A stretch of 64,000 bases of DNA from Sphingomonas sp. UNC305MFCol5.2 (lineage in GTDB: Bacteria > Pseudomonadota > Alphaproteobacteria > Sphingomonadales > Sphingomonadaceae): assembly GCF_000712135.1 (NCBI RefSeq), contig NZ_JOOE01000001.1, positions 806,001 through 870,000 of the forward strand, written 5' to 3'. The position numbers were made by a program, and so were the translations under genes. Each line of letters starts with the position of its first letter. Position 1 is the stretch's first letter. The notes under the pieces are model-generated. The model saw nothing but the letters and a program-made list of their open reading frames with translations, was not told the origin of the DNA and ran no database searches. This document shows positions 41,229 through 49,873 of the stretch, one piece after another.

Positions 41229-41657
41229 ATGACCGACACCCTCCTCCGCTTCCGCGATGACGAGATCCACGAGGAGCCGGCGGTCACGCTGGACTCGTTC
41301 CTCGGCCAGTCGAACGCCACCGCGGTCCGCATCGAAGCGGGCGAGGACGCGCGCGCGCTCCTGCCGCATCTCGATCGCATCGCTCTCGTCGAGATCGATT
41401 TCCCGCGCTTCCGCGACGGCCGCGGTTATTCGAGCGCGCAGATCCTGCGCGAGGCGGGCTACAAGGGCGAGATGCGCGCCTCCGGCGACGTGCTGGTCGA
41501 CCAGATGCTGTTCATGCTCCGTTGCGGCTTCGACAGCTTCGCACCCGCCGCCCCGATCGACGAAGCCGTGCTCGCCGCGACGCTCAATCGCTACGACTAT
41601 GTCTATCAGACCGCCGCGGACGGTGCCGTCCCCGTCTGGAAACTCCGCCATGGCTGA
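41229..41657 (+). CDS. DUF934 protein of sulfate assimilation
   Basis: 142 residues. DUF934 pattern: DIAL-type LPHLDRIALVEIDFPRFRDGRGYSSAQILREAGYKGEMRASGDVLVDQMLFMLRCGFDSFA, then TLNRYDYVYQTAADG. Always found between sulfite reductase and PAPS reductase genes; mechanism unknown, probably helps sulfite reduction. The ATG at 41229 would be closest to the original coupling with cysI, but a repeat of ~78 bp now lies between. Overlaps cysH by eight bases. Confidence 0.88.
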   Translation: MTDTLLRFRDDEIHEEPAVTLDSFLGQSNATAVRIEAGEDARALLPHLDRIALVEIDFPRFRDGRGYSSAQILREAGYKGEMRASGDVLVDQMLFMLRCGFDSFAPAAPIDEAVLAATLNRYDYVYQTAADGAVPVWKLRHG

Positions 41658-42429
41658 GGCAACGGCGCGGAAAATCGATCGGCTGGACCTCGCCCCGCGC
41701 TTTACCGAGCAGGATGCGATCCGCCTGAACAACATGTTCCGCGGCAGCTCGACCGACGAGATGCTGCGTGCGGTGATCGGCGACCATATGGTCGGCGATC
41801 TCGCAGTGGTCTCGTCCTTCGGCGCCGAATCCGCGGCCTTGCTCCATCTCGTCGCCTCGATCGATCCTTCGGTGCCCGTGCTCTTCCTCGAGACCGGCCG
41901 GCATTTCCCCGAGACGCTCGCCTATCGCGACCAGCTCGTCGCCCGGCTCGGCCTCAAGGACTTCCGCAACCTCCGGCCCGATCCGGAAGTGCTCGCCGCG
42001 CGGGACGCCAACGAACTGCGCTGGTCGTTCGACCCCGACGGCTGCTGCGAGATCCGCAAGGTCGTGCCGCTCGCCAAAGGGCTCGCGGCGTTCGACGCGA
42101 CGATCACCGGCCGCAAGGCGTTCCAGGCGAAGACCCGCAACGCCTTGCCGCGCTTCGAGATCGACACCTCCGACGCCTCCGGCCGGCTCAAGGTCAACCC
42201 GCTTGCCGACTGGACTCGCGCCGATCTCGACGCCTATTTCGCGGAGCACGATCTGCCCGTCCATCCGTTGGTGGAGAAGGGCTATCTGTCGATCGGCTGC
42301 GCGCCATGCACCAGCGTGGTCAAGCCCGGCGAAGACCCTCGCGCCGGCCGCTGGCGCGGCTGGGACAAGACCGAATGCGGCATCCACACGCCGGTCAACG
42401 ACGGCGACGTGGACCAGCCTTCGTTCTGA
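41650..42429 (+). CDS. cysH: Phosphoadenylyl-sulfate / adenylyl-sulfate reductase
   Basis: 259 residues. Thioredoxin-dependent reduction of APS/PAPS to sulfite. PP-loop ATPase fold: AVVSSFGAESAALLHLVASID (SxGxES), LFLETGRHFPETL, the Cys-Cys pair DPDGCCEIRKV and a C-terminal CAPCTSVVKPGEDPRAGRWRGWDKTECGIHT. The CC...CxxC set binds a 4Fe-4S cluster, which points to APS use. Completes the sulfate assimilation operon. A strong hairpin follows the stop. Confidence 0.92.
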   Translation: MAEATARKIDRLDLAPRFTEQDAIRLNNMFRGSSTDEMLRAVIGDHMVGDLAVVSSFGAESAALLHLVASIDPSVPVLFLETGRHFPETLAYRDQLVARLGLKDFRNLRPDPEVLAARDANELRWSFDPDGCCEIRKVVPLAKGLAAFDATITGRKAFQAKTRNALPRFEIDTSDASGRLKVNPLADWTRADLDAYFAEHDLPVHPLVEKGYLSIGCAPCTSVVKPGEDPRAGRWRGWDKTECGIHTPVNDGDVDQPSF

Positions 42430-42435
42430 ACGACA

Positions 42436-42470
42436 TCGCCGGGAACCGCTCTGCGGCGACCCCGGCGATC
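42436..42470. terminator. Hairpin between convergent cysH and DUF1521 genes
   Basis: ATCGCCGGG (42436-42444) and CCCGGCGAT (42462-42470), 9-base stem. It can serve both converging transcripts; no T run, so strength is unknown. Confidence 0.45.
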
Positions 42471-42484
42471 CTCTCCAGCCAATC

Positions 42485-43342
42485 TCAGAACAGGATCGGC
42501 AGTCGCGGCAGGATCGAGTTGCGCCCGCCCTCGCCGCGCGCTTCGACACCCAGGCTGCCGAACAGCATCGCCCCGCCAAGGAACGCGCCGAGCAGGAAGC
42601 TCAGCCCGGCGAGCGTCTCGCCGTCCGACGATCCCGGGCCGAAGATCTGCCCCGGCTTGGTCAGGTTGAGATCGGCCTGCGTCGCGACCTCGCCGGTATA
42701 GGCCGAGCGCCAGCCGGCGCCGCTGTCATTCTCGTGGAGCACGAAGCCGTCGGCGTTGGCGCGATCGAGCGCGCGGCCGTTGCTGCCCATGCTGATCTCG
42801 AGATCACCCAGCTTCTGCTGGCTGAGCCCCGTCACTTCGATCGCCTGATCGCCCTTGGTGATCGCCACCGAGCTGGCGAAATAGACGTTCGGATTGCCCT
42901 GGCCCTGCTCGGTGTTGATCGTGATCTTGGTGCCGTTGTCGAGCGTGAAGGTGGTCGTCCCCCAGAAGTCGTAGACGTGCTGGCCGTTCACATCGACATG
43001 CGGATCGCCCCAGATCCGGGTGGTCTCGCCGGTATTGGCGTTGGTGATCGTCATCTCGCTGTTATTCTCGTTGAGCTGCAGGCTGTAGCCGTCGCCCAGA
43101 TCGATGGATGCCTTGCCCTCGCTGCCGGTCTTCACCGTCCAGCTGGCCTGGGTCTCGCCGCCGCAGCGCGCGTCGACATTCCAGCCGCGCGGGAAGCAGG
43201 ACGAGGCGAAGGGTCCGGCGCCGAGGGGGTTGAGCAATTTGCCCGCGATCCCCGCCGCGAGCACGAAATTGGCCGAGGCCGATCCGGCGGCGAGCGCCTG
43301 GAATGCGCCCGAGAAAGCAGTGTTCGCAGCGATAGCGGTCAT
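42485..43342 (-). CDS. DUF1521 protein with self-cleaving GDPHVD site (MIIA domain)
   Basis: 285 residues. The DUF1521 metal-ion-inducible autocleavage domain is recognised from ENNSEMTITNANTGETTRIWGDPHVDVNGQHVYDFWGTTTF (residues ~91-131) through TIKITINTEQ, SSVAITKGDQAIEVTG and RALDRANADGFVLHEN. In Bradyrhizobium NopE1 (a type III effector) calcium triggers cleavage between Asp and Pro of GDPHVD; here the site is at residues 112-117, predicted cut 113/114. The N terminus is Ala-rich and hydrophobic without a clear signal, and a hydrophobic stretch LSFLLGAFLGGAMLFGSLG lies near the C terminus. No type III genes are seen, so use of a different secretion route or an intracellular role is open. 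Neighbour: an Hsp70-like ATPase. Confidence 0.85.
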   Translation of the reverse strand: MTAIAANTAFSGAFQALAAGSASANFVLAAGIAGKLLNPLGAGPFASSCFPRGWNVDARCGGETQASWTVKTGSEGKASIDLGDGYSLQLNENNSEMTITNANTGETTRIWGDPHVDVNGQHVYDFWGTTTFTLDNGTKITINTEQGQGNPNVYFASSVAITKGDQAIEVTGLSQQKLGDLEISMGSNGRALDRANADGFVLHENDSGAGWRSAYTGEVATQADLNLTKPGQIFGPGSSDGETLAGLSFLLGAFLGGAMLFGSLGVEARGEGGRNSILPRLPILF

Positions 43343-43412
43343 GTCGCGTCCCCTGTGGGTGGTGAACAGGAGCGACGTTACGCCCGCGCTCCGATCCGCG
43401 CGCTCCGCATTC

Positions 43413-43431
43413 CGACTAGACGCGCTAGTCG
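43413..43431. promoter_or_regulatory. Palindrome upstream of the DUF1521 gene
   Basis: CGACTAG-ACGCG-CTAGTCG, a perfect 7-base inverted repeat about 70 bases before the DUF1521 start. Possible operator, or the hairpin after the upstream Hsp70-like gene. Confidence 0.35.
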
Positions 43432-43466
43432 CTTCGATTAGCCGCGCATCCGCCCCGTCCCGTCGC

Positions 43467-44744
43467 TCAGCTGGCCCAGGCGGCGAGGTCTTCTTCCTGC
43501 GCCACCATCGCCAGTCCGTGCGCGATCGAAGTGAGTTCGCCTCCGTCCCCGATCCGCCCCTCGCCGAAGCGCCGCGCGAAGATCGCCCGCACCGCGGGGA
43601 TCAGCGACGAACCTCCGGTCAGGAACACCCGATCGATGCTCGCCTCGGTCACTCCGGATATGGCGAGCGCCCGGTCGACGGTCGTCTCGATCCGGGCAAG
43701 GTCGGGGGCGATCCACGCCTCGAAATCGGTGCGCCGCACGTCGGTGGCGAGTTTCACGCCGCCGCCCTCGAACCTGAATTCGGCCTGCGCCACGTTCGAC
43801 AATGCGCGCTTGAGCCTGCCCACCGCGTCGTACAGCCGGTAGCCGAGCTCGTTCTCGATGATCGCGATCATCCGCGCGATCGCGGCGGGGTCCTCGGCAG
43901 AGCGCTGGAGCTTGTGCAGCGCCTCCAATGTCCGCCGGTTGCGCATCAGCGCCAGTCGCGACCAGTCGCCGAAATCGGCGAAATAGCCGGGCGGGATCTC
44001 GAGCATCTTGTCGAACGATCGATAGCTGCCGCCCTTGCCGAGCAAAGGAAGCACCAGTTGATCGATGATCCGGTAATCGAAGCGGTCGCCGGCGATGCCG
44101 ATCCCGGCGTGCCCCAGAGCGGTGCAGCGCCGCGCCGCGCCCGGCGCATCGACTCGCACCACCGAGAAGTCACTGGTCCCGCCGCCGAAATCGGCGACGA
44201 GCAACGTCGCCGGATCGCTCAGCCGCTTCGCGTAGCTGAACGCCGCGCCGATCGGCTCGTAGACATAATGGACTTCCGCGCCGAACCCCGCGAACATCGC
44301 GTCATAACGTTGACGCGCCAGCACCGGATCGGGCCGGCTCCCGGCATATTCGATCGGCCGCCCCACCACGATCCGCTCGGGCCGCGCGCCGAGCTTGCCG
44401 CCCGAATGTGCCGCCAGCTTCGCGAGGAAGGTCCGCCCCAGTTCCTCGAACCGCAGCCTCTTGTCGAACACCGAAGCATGCTCGAACGCACTGCTCGCCG
44501 CGACCGATTTGAATGATTGGAGAAAGCGGCTCCCCTCGGGATATTCGAGATATTCGGCGATCGCCCAGGGCCCCGCCTCGACCTTTACGCCGCCATCTTC
44601 CCAGAAGCACAAGGCCGAGCGAAACACCGCGCTGACGCCTTCGGGGCCTGCGAACGCGACCATCTCCGGCGCCTCGCCCGCGGCAGCGAGCGCGACGACG
44701 CTGTTGGTGGTGCCGAAGTCGAGCCCGAGGGCAGTTGCGGTCAC
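43467..44744 (-). CDS. Hsp70-like ATPase (YegD-type, no substrate-binding domain)
   Basis: 425 residues, only the actin/Hsp70 ATPase domain: ALGLDFGTTNSVVAL (phosphate 1), VADFGGGTSDFSVVRV (phosphate 2), FLTGGSSLIPAVRAIFARRFG (adenosine). Central region LMRNRRTLEALHKL and IVVGRPIEYAGSRPDPV are typical of YegD relatives. It lacks the C-terminal substrate-binding domain of DnaK. It is upstream of, and in the same direction as, the DUF1521 gene with 124 bases between, and divergent from the RTX gene. Role unknown. Confidence 0.87.
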   Translation of the reverse strand: MTATALGLDFGTTNSVVALAAAGEAPEMVAFAGPEGVSAVFRSALCFWEDGGVKVEAGPWAIAEYLEYPEGSRFLQSFKSVAASSAFEHASVFDKRLRFEELGRTFLAKLAAHSGGKLGARPERIVVGRPIEYAGSRPDPVLARQRYDAMFAGFGAEVHYVYEPIGAAFSYAKRLSDPATLLVADFGGGTSDFSVVRVDAPGAARRCTALGHAGIGIAGDRFDYRIIDQLVLPLLGKGGSYRSFDKMLEIPPGYFADFGDWSRLALMRNRRTLEALHKLQRSAEDPAAIARMIAIIENELGYRLYDAVGRLKRALSNVAQAEFRFEGGGVKLATDVRRTDFEAWIAPDLARIETTVDRALAISGVTEASIDRVFLTGGSSLIPAVRAIFARRFGEGRIGDGGELTSIAHGLAMVAQEEDLAAWAS

Positions 44745-44997
44745 GTCCAGGTCCTATCGATAGCGAGGCGGCGCCTATGGCCGGCTATCCCGGCGCTGCG
44801 CAAGGGGCGCCTGTCCGCTCAGGGGACAAAGCGGCGGCCGCGACGTCTCCGCAATTGCTTGCGGACGACAACCGCTTCCTCGTATCAATCACTTACACGA
44901 TGCGGTTCGAATAAACGCGCGACCAAGTCGATCGGCGGTTCCGGCTGAAAGTCGAGCTGGCGAAAGACCCTATTGCGACCTTCTGGGAGGATATCTC

Positions 44998-47502
44998 ATG
45001 GCCTTTGACCTAAACGGTGGCGCCAGCGGAGAGGATGCCGCCTTCTCCTACAGGATCGGCAATCTTGCCACCTCGGTCGCGCCGGACACGGTGGTGGCCA
45101 ATCTGGTCAGCGATTTTCGCGGAGGCTCGCTGAGCTTCTCGCTGGTGGACGGTCGCGCAGGAGACTTTTTCACCCTTGTCGCGCAGGGCGGGATCACGGT
45201 GGTCCGGCTCTCGGACACCAATGGCGAGGTGCGGTTCAACGGGACCTATATCGGCGCCTTTTCAGGCTCCACCATTCAGTTCACCACCGGCACGAACCTG
45301 GTGTCGCCGGCCGCCGTGCAGGCCCTTGTTCGCGCCATCTCGTTCGTGAACACATCCAGTACCCCGGACAACGCGCCGCGTGCGGCGACCATCACTCTGA
45401 CTTTGCCCGATCAGACGGTGCTGACCCGCTCGGTCGCCATCACCTTAGACGCGTCGCAGAACATCATCGAAGGGGACGCCGGCGACAATGTCCTGACGGG
45501 GACTGCGGGCGACGATGTCCTGCGCGGTCTCGCGGGGGCGGACACCCTGCAGGGCGGCGACGGCACCGACACTACCGATTATAGCGGTGGCACCGACGCG
45601 GTCTCGGTCGATTTGGCCACCGGCGTCGGCCAAGGGGGCGCCGCCCAGGGTGACCAACTGACCAGCATCGAAAGCGTGATCGGCACCAGCGGGAACGATC
45701 AGCTTTTCGGTGACGCGGCGGCCAACCGTCTCACCGGCGGGGCAGGCAACGACCTCCTGCGCGGCGGCGCCGGCGGGGATATCCTCGATGGCGGCGATGG
45801 CGTCGATACCGCCGACTATACCGGCCATGCCGCCGGGGCCGGCGGCCTGCGCGGCGTGTTCGTCAGTCTGGCGACCGGAATTGGCTACAGCGCGGCGCTC
45901 GGCGACTACCTCGTTAACATCGAGAACCTCATCGGCTCCTCGCATCAGGACGAGCTCACCGGAGATGCCGGCGTCAACCGCATCGAAGGTCGCGACGGGA
46001 TAGACACGATCGAAGGCGGCGGCGGAGCGGACGTCCTCATCGGCGGCACCGGCGGAGACTGGCTCAGCTATCGGGGCTCGTCCGGCGGCATATGGATCGA
46101 CCTGAGCACCGGTATTGGTCAGTGGAGCGATGCGGCGGGCGATACGGTGAGCGAATTCGAGAATGTCTACGGATCCGCTTTCGACGATCTCATCGTCGGC
46201 GACAATGGCGACAACCGGCTCGCCGGCGGGGACGGCAATGACGAGATTTGGGGCGGCGACGGGGCAAACTTCCTCTTTGGCGAAGGGGGAGACGACATCC
46301 TTCATGGCGGGGCCAATCTGGACTCGCTGAGCGGCGGCGCGGGCAATGACACCGCAACCTATGCGGGGAACGCGATGGGCGTTCGCATCATGCTTGGTCG
46401 CGGCGTGGTTACAAGGAATGACGGGCTGGACCAGACTTTGGTGTCGTCGATCGAAAATGCCGTGGGCACTTCCTTCAATGACCTGATGTCCGGAGACGTA
46501 AACGCCAATATCCTGTCCGGTGGCGACGGCAACGACGTGTTTGACGGAGGTGGAGGCGCCGATGTCCTGGATGGCGGCAGCGGCCACGACATCGCCGATT
46601 ACAGCCTGAACGAAAACAGCAAAACAACGCCCGGCGCGGTATGGGTGAATCTGGCGGTTGGGCAGGGCTTCTGGAACGATGCCGAAGGTGACGTTCTGAC
46701 TGGTATCGAGGACGTGCGCGGCTCCGCCTTCAACGACCTGCTGTACGGCGATGCCGGGGTCAATTTCCTCTACGGCGGCAACGGCAACGACTATCTCGGC
46801 GGGGGTGCCGGCGCCGACGTCCTCGAAGGCGGCAGCGGGCAGGACACGATCGACTATAACGGGTCTTTCGGCGGCATCTGGGTGCATCTCGGCACCGGCC
46901 AGGGTTTCTGGAACACTGCCGAGGGCGACAGCTTTACGGGCATCGAGAATGTTCGCGGTTCGTGGGGGAACGACCTCATCTATGGCGACGCGGGCAACAA
47001 CATCCTGTTCGGCAATGACGGCGATGACAATCTCGGCGGCTGGATCGGTGCCGACACGCTCGATGGCGGCAACGGCACCGACACCATCGATTTCAGCGGC
47101 GATTATGGCGGGGTCGCGGTAAGCCTTCGGGCCGGCGTCGGTTTCTGGAATTTCGCTGAAGGCGACCGCTACATCGGCATCGAGAATGTGAAGGGATCGA
47201 TCTTCAACGATTTCATCGAAGGCAATAGCGGCGCGAACGTGCTGACCGGCGCGGGCGGCGAGGACCTGTTCACCTTCGTCGCCGGGTTCGGCGCCGACAT
47301 CATCACCGACTTCAACGGCAACGGCGCCGCCAGCGGCGACCGGATCCAGTTCGGCGCGGGGATGTTCACTGGCTTTGCCGACCTTCTCGCGCATTCGAGC
47401 CAGGTCGGAGGCGACGTCCGCATCCAGCTCGACGCATCGAACTATCTCACCCTTCAGGGCCTCCAGCTCGGATCGCTCGACGCATCGGACTTCCTGTTCT
47501 GA
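44998..47502 (+). CDS. RTX-type calcium-binding protein, large secreted
   Basis: 834 residues, acidic, no signal peptide. N-terminal ~160 residues form a cadherin-like/beta domain (SLSFSLVDGRAGDFFTLVAQGG, VALVRAISFVNTSSTPDNAP). From ~165 on there are tandem modules of about 95 residues, each with GGxGxDxLxGG nonapeptides (e.g. GGDGNDEIWGGDGANFLFG), followed by a DTADY-type strand, then a GxGxWNxAEGD and ENVxGSxxNDLIxGDAGxN segment. The ending LQGLQLGSLDASDFLF is typical of type I secretion targets. ATG 44998 with GGGAGGATAT upstream. No transporter genes in the window. Function could be adhesion, S-layer or matrix. Confidence 0.88.
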   Translation: MAFDLNGGASGEDAAFSYRIGNLATSVAPDTVVANLVSDFRGGSLSFSLVDGRAGDFFTLVAQGGITVVRLSDTNGEVRFNGTYIGAFSGSTIQFTTGTNLVSPAAVQALVRAISFVNTSSTPDNAPRAATITLTLPDQTVLTRSVAITLDASQNIIEGDAGDNVLTGTAGDDVLRGLAGADTLQGGDGTDTTDYSGGTDAVSVDLATGVGQGGAAQGDQLTSIESVIGTSGNDQLFGDAAANRLTGGAGNDLLRGGAGGDILDGGDGVDTADYTGHAAGAGGLRGVFVSLATGIGYSAALGDYLVNIENLIGSSHQDELTGDAGVNRIEGRDGIDTIEGGGGADVLIGGTGGDWLSYRGSSGGIWIDLSTGIGQWSDAAGDTVSEFENVYGSAFDDLIVGDNGDNRLAGGDGNDEIWGGDGANFLFGEGGDDILHGGANLDSLSGGAGNDTATYAGNAMGVRIMLGRGVVTRNDGLDQTLVSSIENAVGTSFNDLMSGDVNANILSGGDGNDVFDGGGGADVLDGGSGHDIADYSLNENSKTTPGAVWVNLAVGQGFWNDAEGDVLTGIEDVRGSAFNDLLYGDAGVNFLYGGNGNDYLGGGAGADVLEGGSGQDTIDYNGSFGGIWVHLGTGQGFWNTAEGDSFTGIENVRGSWGNDLIYGDAGNNILFGNDGDDNLGGWIGADTLDGGNGTDTIDFSGDYGGVAVSLRAGVGFWNFAEGDRYIGIENVKGSIFNDFIEGNSGANVLTGAGGEDLFTFVAGFGADIITDFNGNGAASGDRIQFGAGMFTGFADLLAHSSQVGGDVRIQLDASNYLTLQGLQLGSLDASDFLF

Positions 47503-47514
47503 CACGCCACTACG

Positions 47515-47544
47515 GACGGCCGGCAGCGCTGACTGCCGGCCGTC
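47515..47544. terminator. Perfect hairpin after the RTX gene
   Basis: GACGGCCGGCAG, loop cgctga, CTGCCGGCCGTC: a 12-base perfect stem without a T run, 13 bases after the stop. Probable transcript end or stabilising hairpin. The remaining ~200 bases up to 47753 hold no gene that I can see. Confidence 0.55.
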
Positions 47545-47753
47545 GCGAAGTGCTTACGTCGCTTGTAATGTAGGATTTCGCATGATTGGCTGAGCGCCCG
47601 GTCCGGCATGCCGGTCGCGCTCTTTGACTCGGTCGATCCCAGCCGCCGCGCGCGCAAGCAAATTTCCAACCCGCGCAATTTTATGAGCGAATCCGCGGGA
47701 AAAGTGCGAAGTTAAGCGCGCGAAATCCAACAAGCGGCCCCGCGACTCGTCCC

Positions 47754-49250
47754 TCAATATGCCTCGTGCGCCAAGTCGCTGAACTTGGTGAACTGCCGGT
47801 CGAAGCGCATGTGCACCGATCCCGTCGCGCCGTGGCGCTGCTTGGCGATGATCACCGTCGCCTTGTTCGCCACTTCGAGCTGTTTGGCCTGCCACGCCTC
47901 ATACGCCATCCGCTCCTCGGCGGTCTCGGTGCCGTCGGGTACCTTGGTAGGCGCCTTGAAATCGTGATAATATTCGTCGCGATAGACGAACAGCACGATA
48001 TCCGCGTCCTGCTCGATCGATCCCGATTCACGAAGGTCCGAAAGCTGCGGGCGCTTGTCCTCGCGGCTCTCCACTGCGCGGCTCAGCTGCGAGAGCGCCA
48101 GCACCGGCACGTTGAGTTCCTTCGCCAAGGTCTTGAGGCCGCGGCTGATCTCCGAGATTTCCTGCACGCGGCCGTCGCCCGACGCCTTGGCGCTGCCGGT
48201 CAGCAGCTGGAGATAGTCGACGATCACCATGCCGATCTTGTGCTGGCGCTTCATCCTTCGGGCGCGCGTGCGCAAGGCCGCGATGGTCAGGCCCGGCGTA
48301 TCGTCGATGAACAAGGGCAGCCGCTCGAGATCGCCCGCGGCGCGCGCGAATTTCTGGAATTCGGCATGGCTGATCTGCCCGGTGCGGAGCTTCTCCGAGA
48401 CGACCTCCGCCTGCTCGGAAAGGATACGCATCGCCAGCTGGTCGGCCGACATTTCGAGGCTGAAGAACGCCACCGGCGCGCCGATCGACTTCTCCTCGGG
48501 GATCCCCGCCTCGAGATCGTCGGCCCAGCGCTTGGCGGCGTTGAACGCGATGTTGGTCGCGAGCGAGGTCTTGCCCATGCCCGGGCGTCCGGCGAGGATC
48601 AGCAGGTCCGATCGGTTGAACCCGCCGGTCGAGGCGTTGAGATCGGTGAGGCCCGTCGTGACGCCCGAGATGCCGCCACCCGAGTTCATCGCCTTCTCGG
48701 CCTGCCGCACCGCCAGCGTCGCGGCGCGAGTGAACGATTTGAGCCCCGCGTCCGAATCGCCCTTTTCGGCGACTTCGTAGAGCTTCATCTCGGCCTGCTC
48801 GATCTGCTTGGCCGGGTTGATGTCCTGGCTGGTGTCGAGCGCGCCGTCGACGAGATCCCGCCCCACCGTCACCAGCGCGCGCAGCATCGCGAGGTCGTAG
48901 ATCTGGTCGGCGAACGAGCGCGCGCCGATCAGGCTCGCCGGGTTGCCGGTGAGCTGGGCCAGATAGGCCGGGCCGCCGACTTCCTTCATCGCCGGATCGG
49001 CGGCGAACAGCGGCCTGAGAGTCACCGGCGTCGCCAGCCGGTTGTCGCCGACCATCGCGGCGATCGCCTCGTAGATCCGCCCGTGCAGCGGCTCGAAGAA
49101 ATGTTCCGGCCGGATCTTCTGGAGCACGTCCTCCGCGACGCGATTGTCGATCATCATCGCGCCGAGCAGCGCCGCCTCGGCCTCGATATTCTGGGGCAGG
49201 CTGACGCCCTCGGGAGTTTCGGGAGCGGGGAAGGGAATCGGTTGTGCCAT
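47754..49250 (-). CDS. dnaB: Replicative DNA helicase DnaB
   Basis: 498 residues from ATG 49248-49250 (an extra 12 codons upstream are not needed). N-terminal DnaB domain (LPQNIEAEAALLGAMMIDNRVAEDVLQKIRPEHFFEPLHGRIYEAI), RecA-like motor with Walker A LAGRPGMGKTSLATNIAFN, FFSLEMSADQLAMRILSE, Walker B MVIVDYLQLLTGS and SQLSRAVESREDKRPQLSDLRESGSIEQDAD. Unwinds the fork as a hexamer. Stands alone, divergent from UPF0262. Confidence 0.96.
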   Translation of the reverse strand: MAQPIPFPAPETPEGVSLPQNIEAEAALLGAMMIDNRVAEDVLQKIRPEHFFEPLHGRIYEAIAAMVGDNRLATPVTLRPLFAADPAMKEVGGPAYLAQLTGNPASLIGARSFADQIYDLAMLRALVTVGRDLVDGALDTSQDINPAKQIEQAEMKLYEVAEKGDSDAGLKSFTRAATLAVRQAEKAMNSGGGISGVTTGLTDLNASTGGFNRSDLLILAGRPGMGKTSLATNIAFNAAKRWADDLEAGIPEEKSIGAPVAFFSLEMSADQLAMRILSEQAEVVSEKLRTGQISHAEFQKFARAAGDLERLPLFIDDTPGLTIAALRTRARRMKRQHKIGMVIVDYLQLLTGSAKASGDGRVQEISEISRGLKTLAKELNVPVLALSQLSRAVESREDKRPQLSDLRESGSIEQDADIVLFVYRDEYYHDFKAPTKVPDGTETAEERMAYEAWQAKQLEVANKATVIIAKQRHGATGSVHMRFDRQFTKFSDLAHEAY

Positions 49251-49331
49251 TTGATCTCTAGTCGCGTACGCAGCCTCCGGCTTCAACCGTCACGCTTGTG
49301 AATAACGGGCATGAGCGGATAGGAGCCGTCA

Positions 49332-49814
49332 ATGGCCGATCCGCGCATCATAGACGTAACGCTCGACGAGCGCACGATCCTGTGGCGCTCGGCCGATATC
49401 GAGCAGGAACGCCGCATCGCGATCTTCGACCTGCTCGAGGAAAACCGCTTCGCCCCCCAGCGCAAGCATCCCGACGGCTATGAAGGGCCCTACAAGCTGC
49501 ATCTCCGCGTCGAGGAAGGCCGGCTCGCGCTGGAAATTCACCGCGCCGACGATTCGCACCTCGAGACGCTCGTCCTCGGCCTCGCCCGCTTCCGCCGCCC
49601 GATCCGCGACTATTTCGCGATCTGCGACAGCTATTACCAGGCGATCCGCAATGCCTCGCCCGCGCAGATCGAGACGATCGACATGGCCCGCCGCGGCGTC
49701 CACAACCAGTCGGCCGAACTGCTGATGGAGCGGCTCGAGGGCAAGATCCAGGTCGACTTCGACACTGCCCGCCGCCTCTTCACGCTGATCTGCGTGCTCC
49801 ACATCAAGGGGTGA
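49332..49814 (+). CDS. UPF0262 family protein
   Basis: 160 residues. Conserved alphaproteobacterial family: DPRIIDVTLDERTILWRSADIEQERRIAIFDLLEENRFAP, YKLHLRVEEGRLALEI, RPIRDYFAICDSYYQAIR, IDMARRGVHNQSAELLMERLEGKI. Cytoplasmic, function unknown. ATG 49332. Starts 81 bases from dnaB, divergent. Confidence 0.92.
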   Translation: MADPRIIDVTLDERTILWRSADIEQERRIAIFDLLEENRFAPQRKHPDGYEGPYKLHLRVEEGRLALEIHRADDSHLETLVLGLARFRRPIRDYFAICDSYYQAIRNASPAQIETIDMARRGVHNQSAELLMERLEGKIQVDFDTARRLFTLICVLHIKG

Positions 49815-49873
49815 CCACGCTTCGGTCCCCGCGCCGCGTTCCCGAACTGCGGATCGCCTGCTATTCGACGACG

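Noticed and set aside
42203..43441. 412-codon forward frame over the DUF1521 gene
   Set aside because: Antisense shadow; the reverse frame shows the complete DUF1521 domain.
44745..44997. Gene or regulatory RNA in the 253 bases before the RTX start
   Set aside because: No frame or strong structure apart from the ribosome site near 44985; probably the promoter region.
47503..47753. Gene in the gap between the RTX protein and dnaB
   Set aside because: Only a perfect hairpin at 47515-47544 and no convincing frame.
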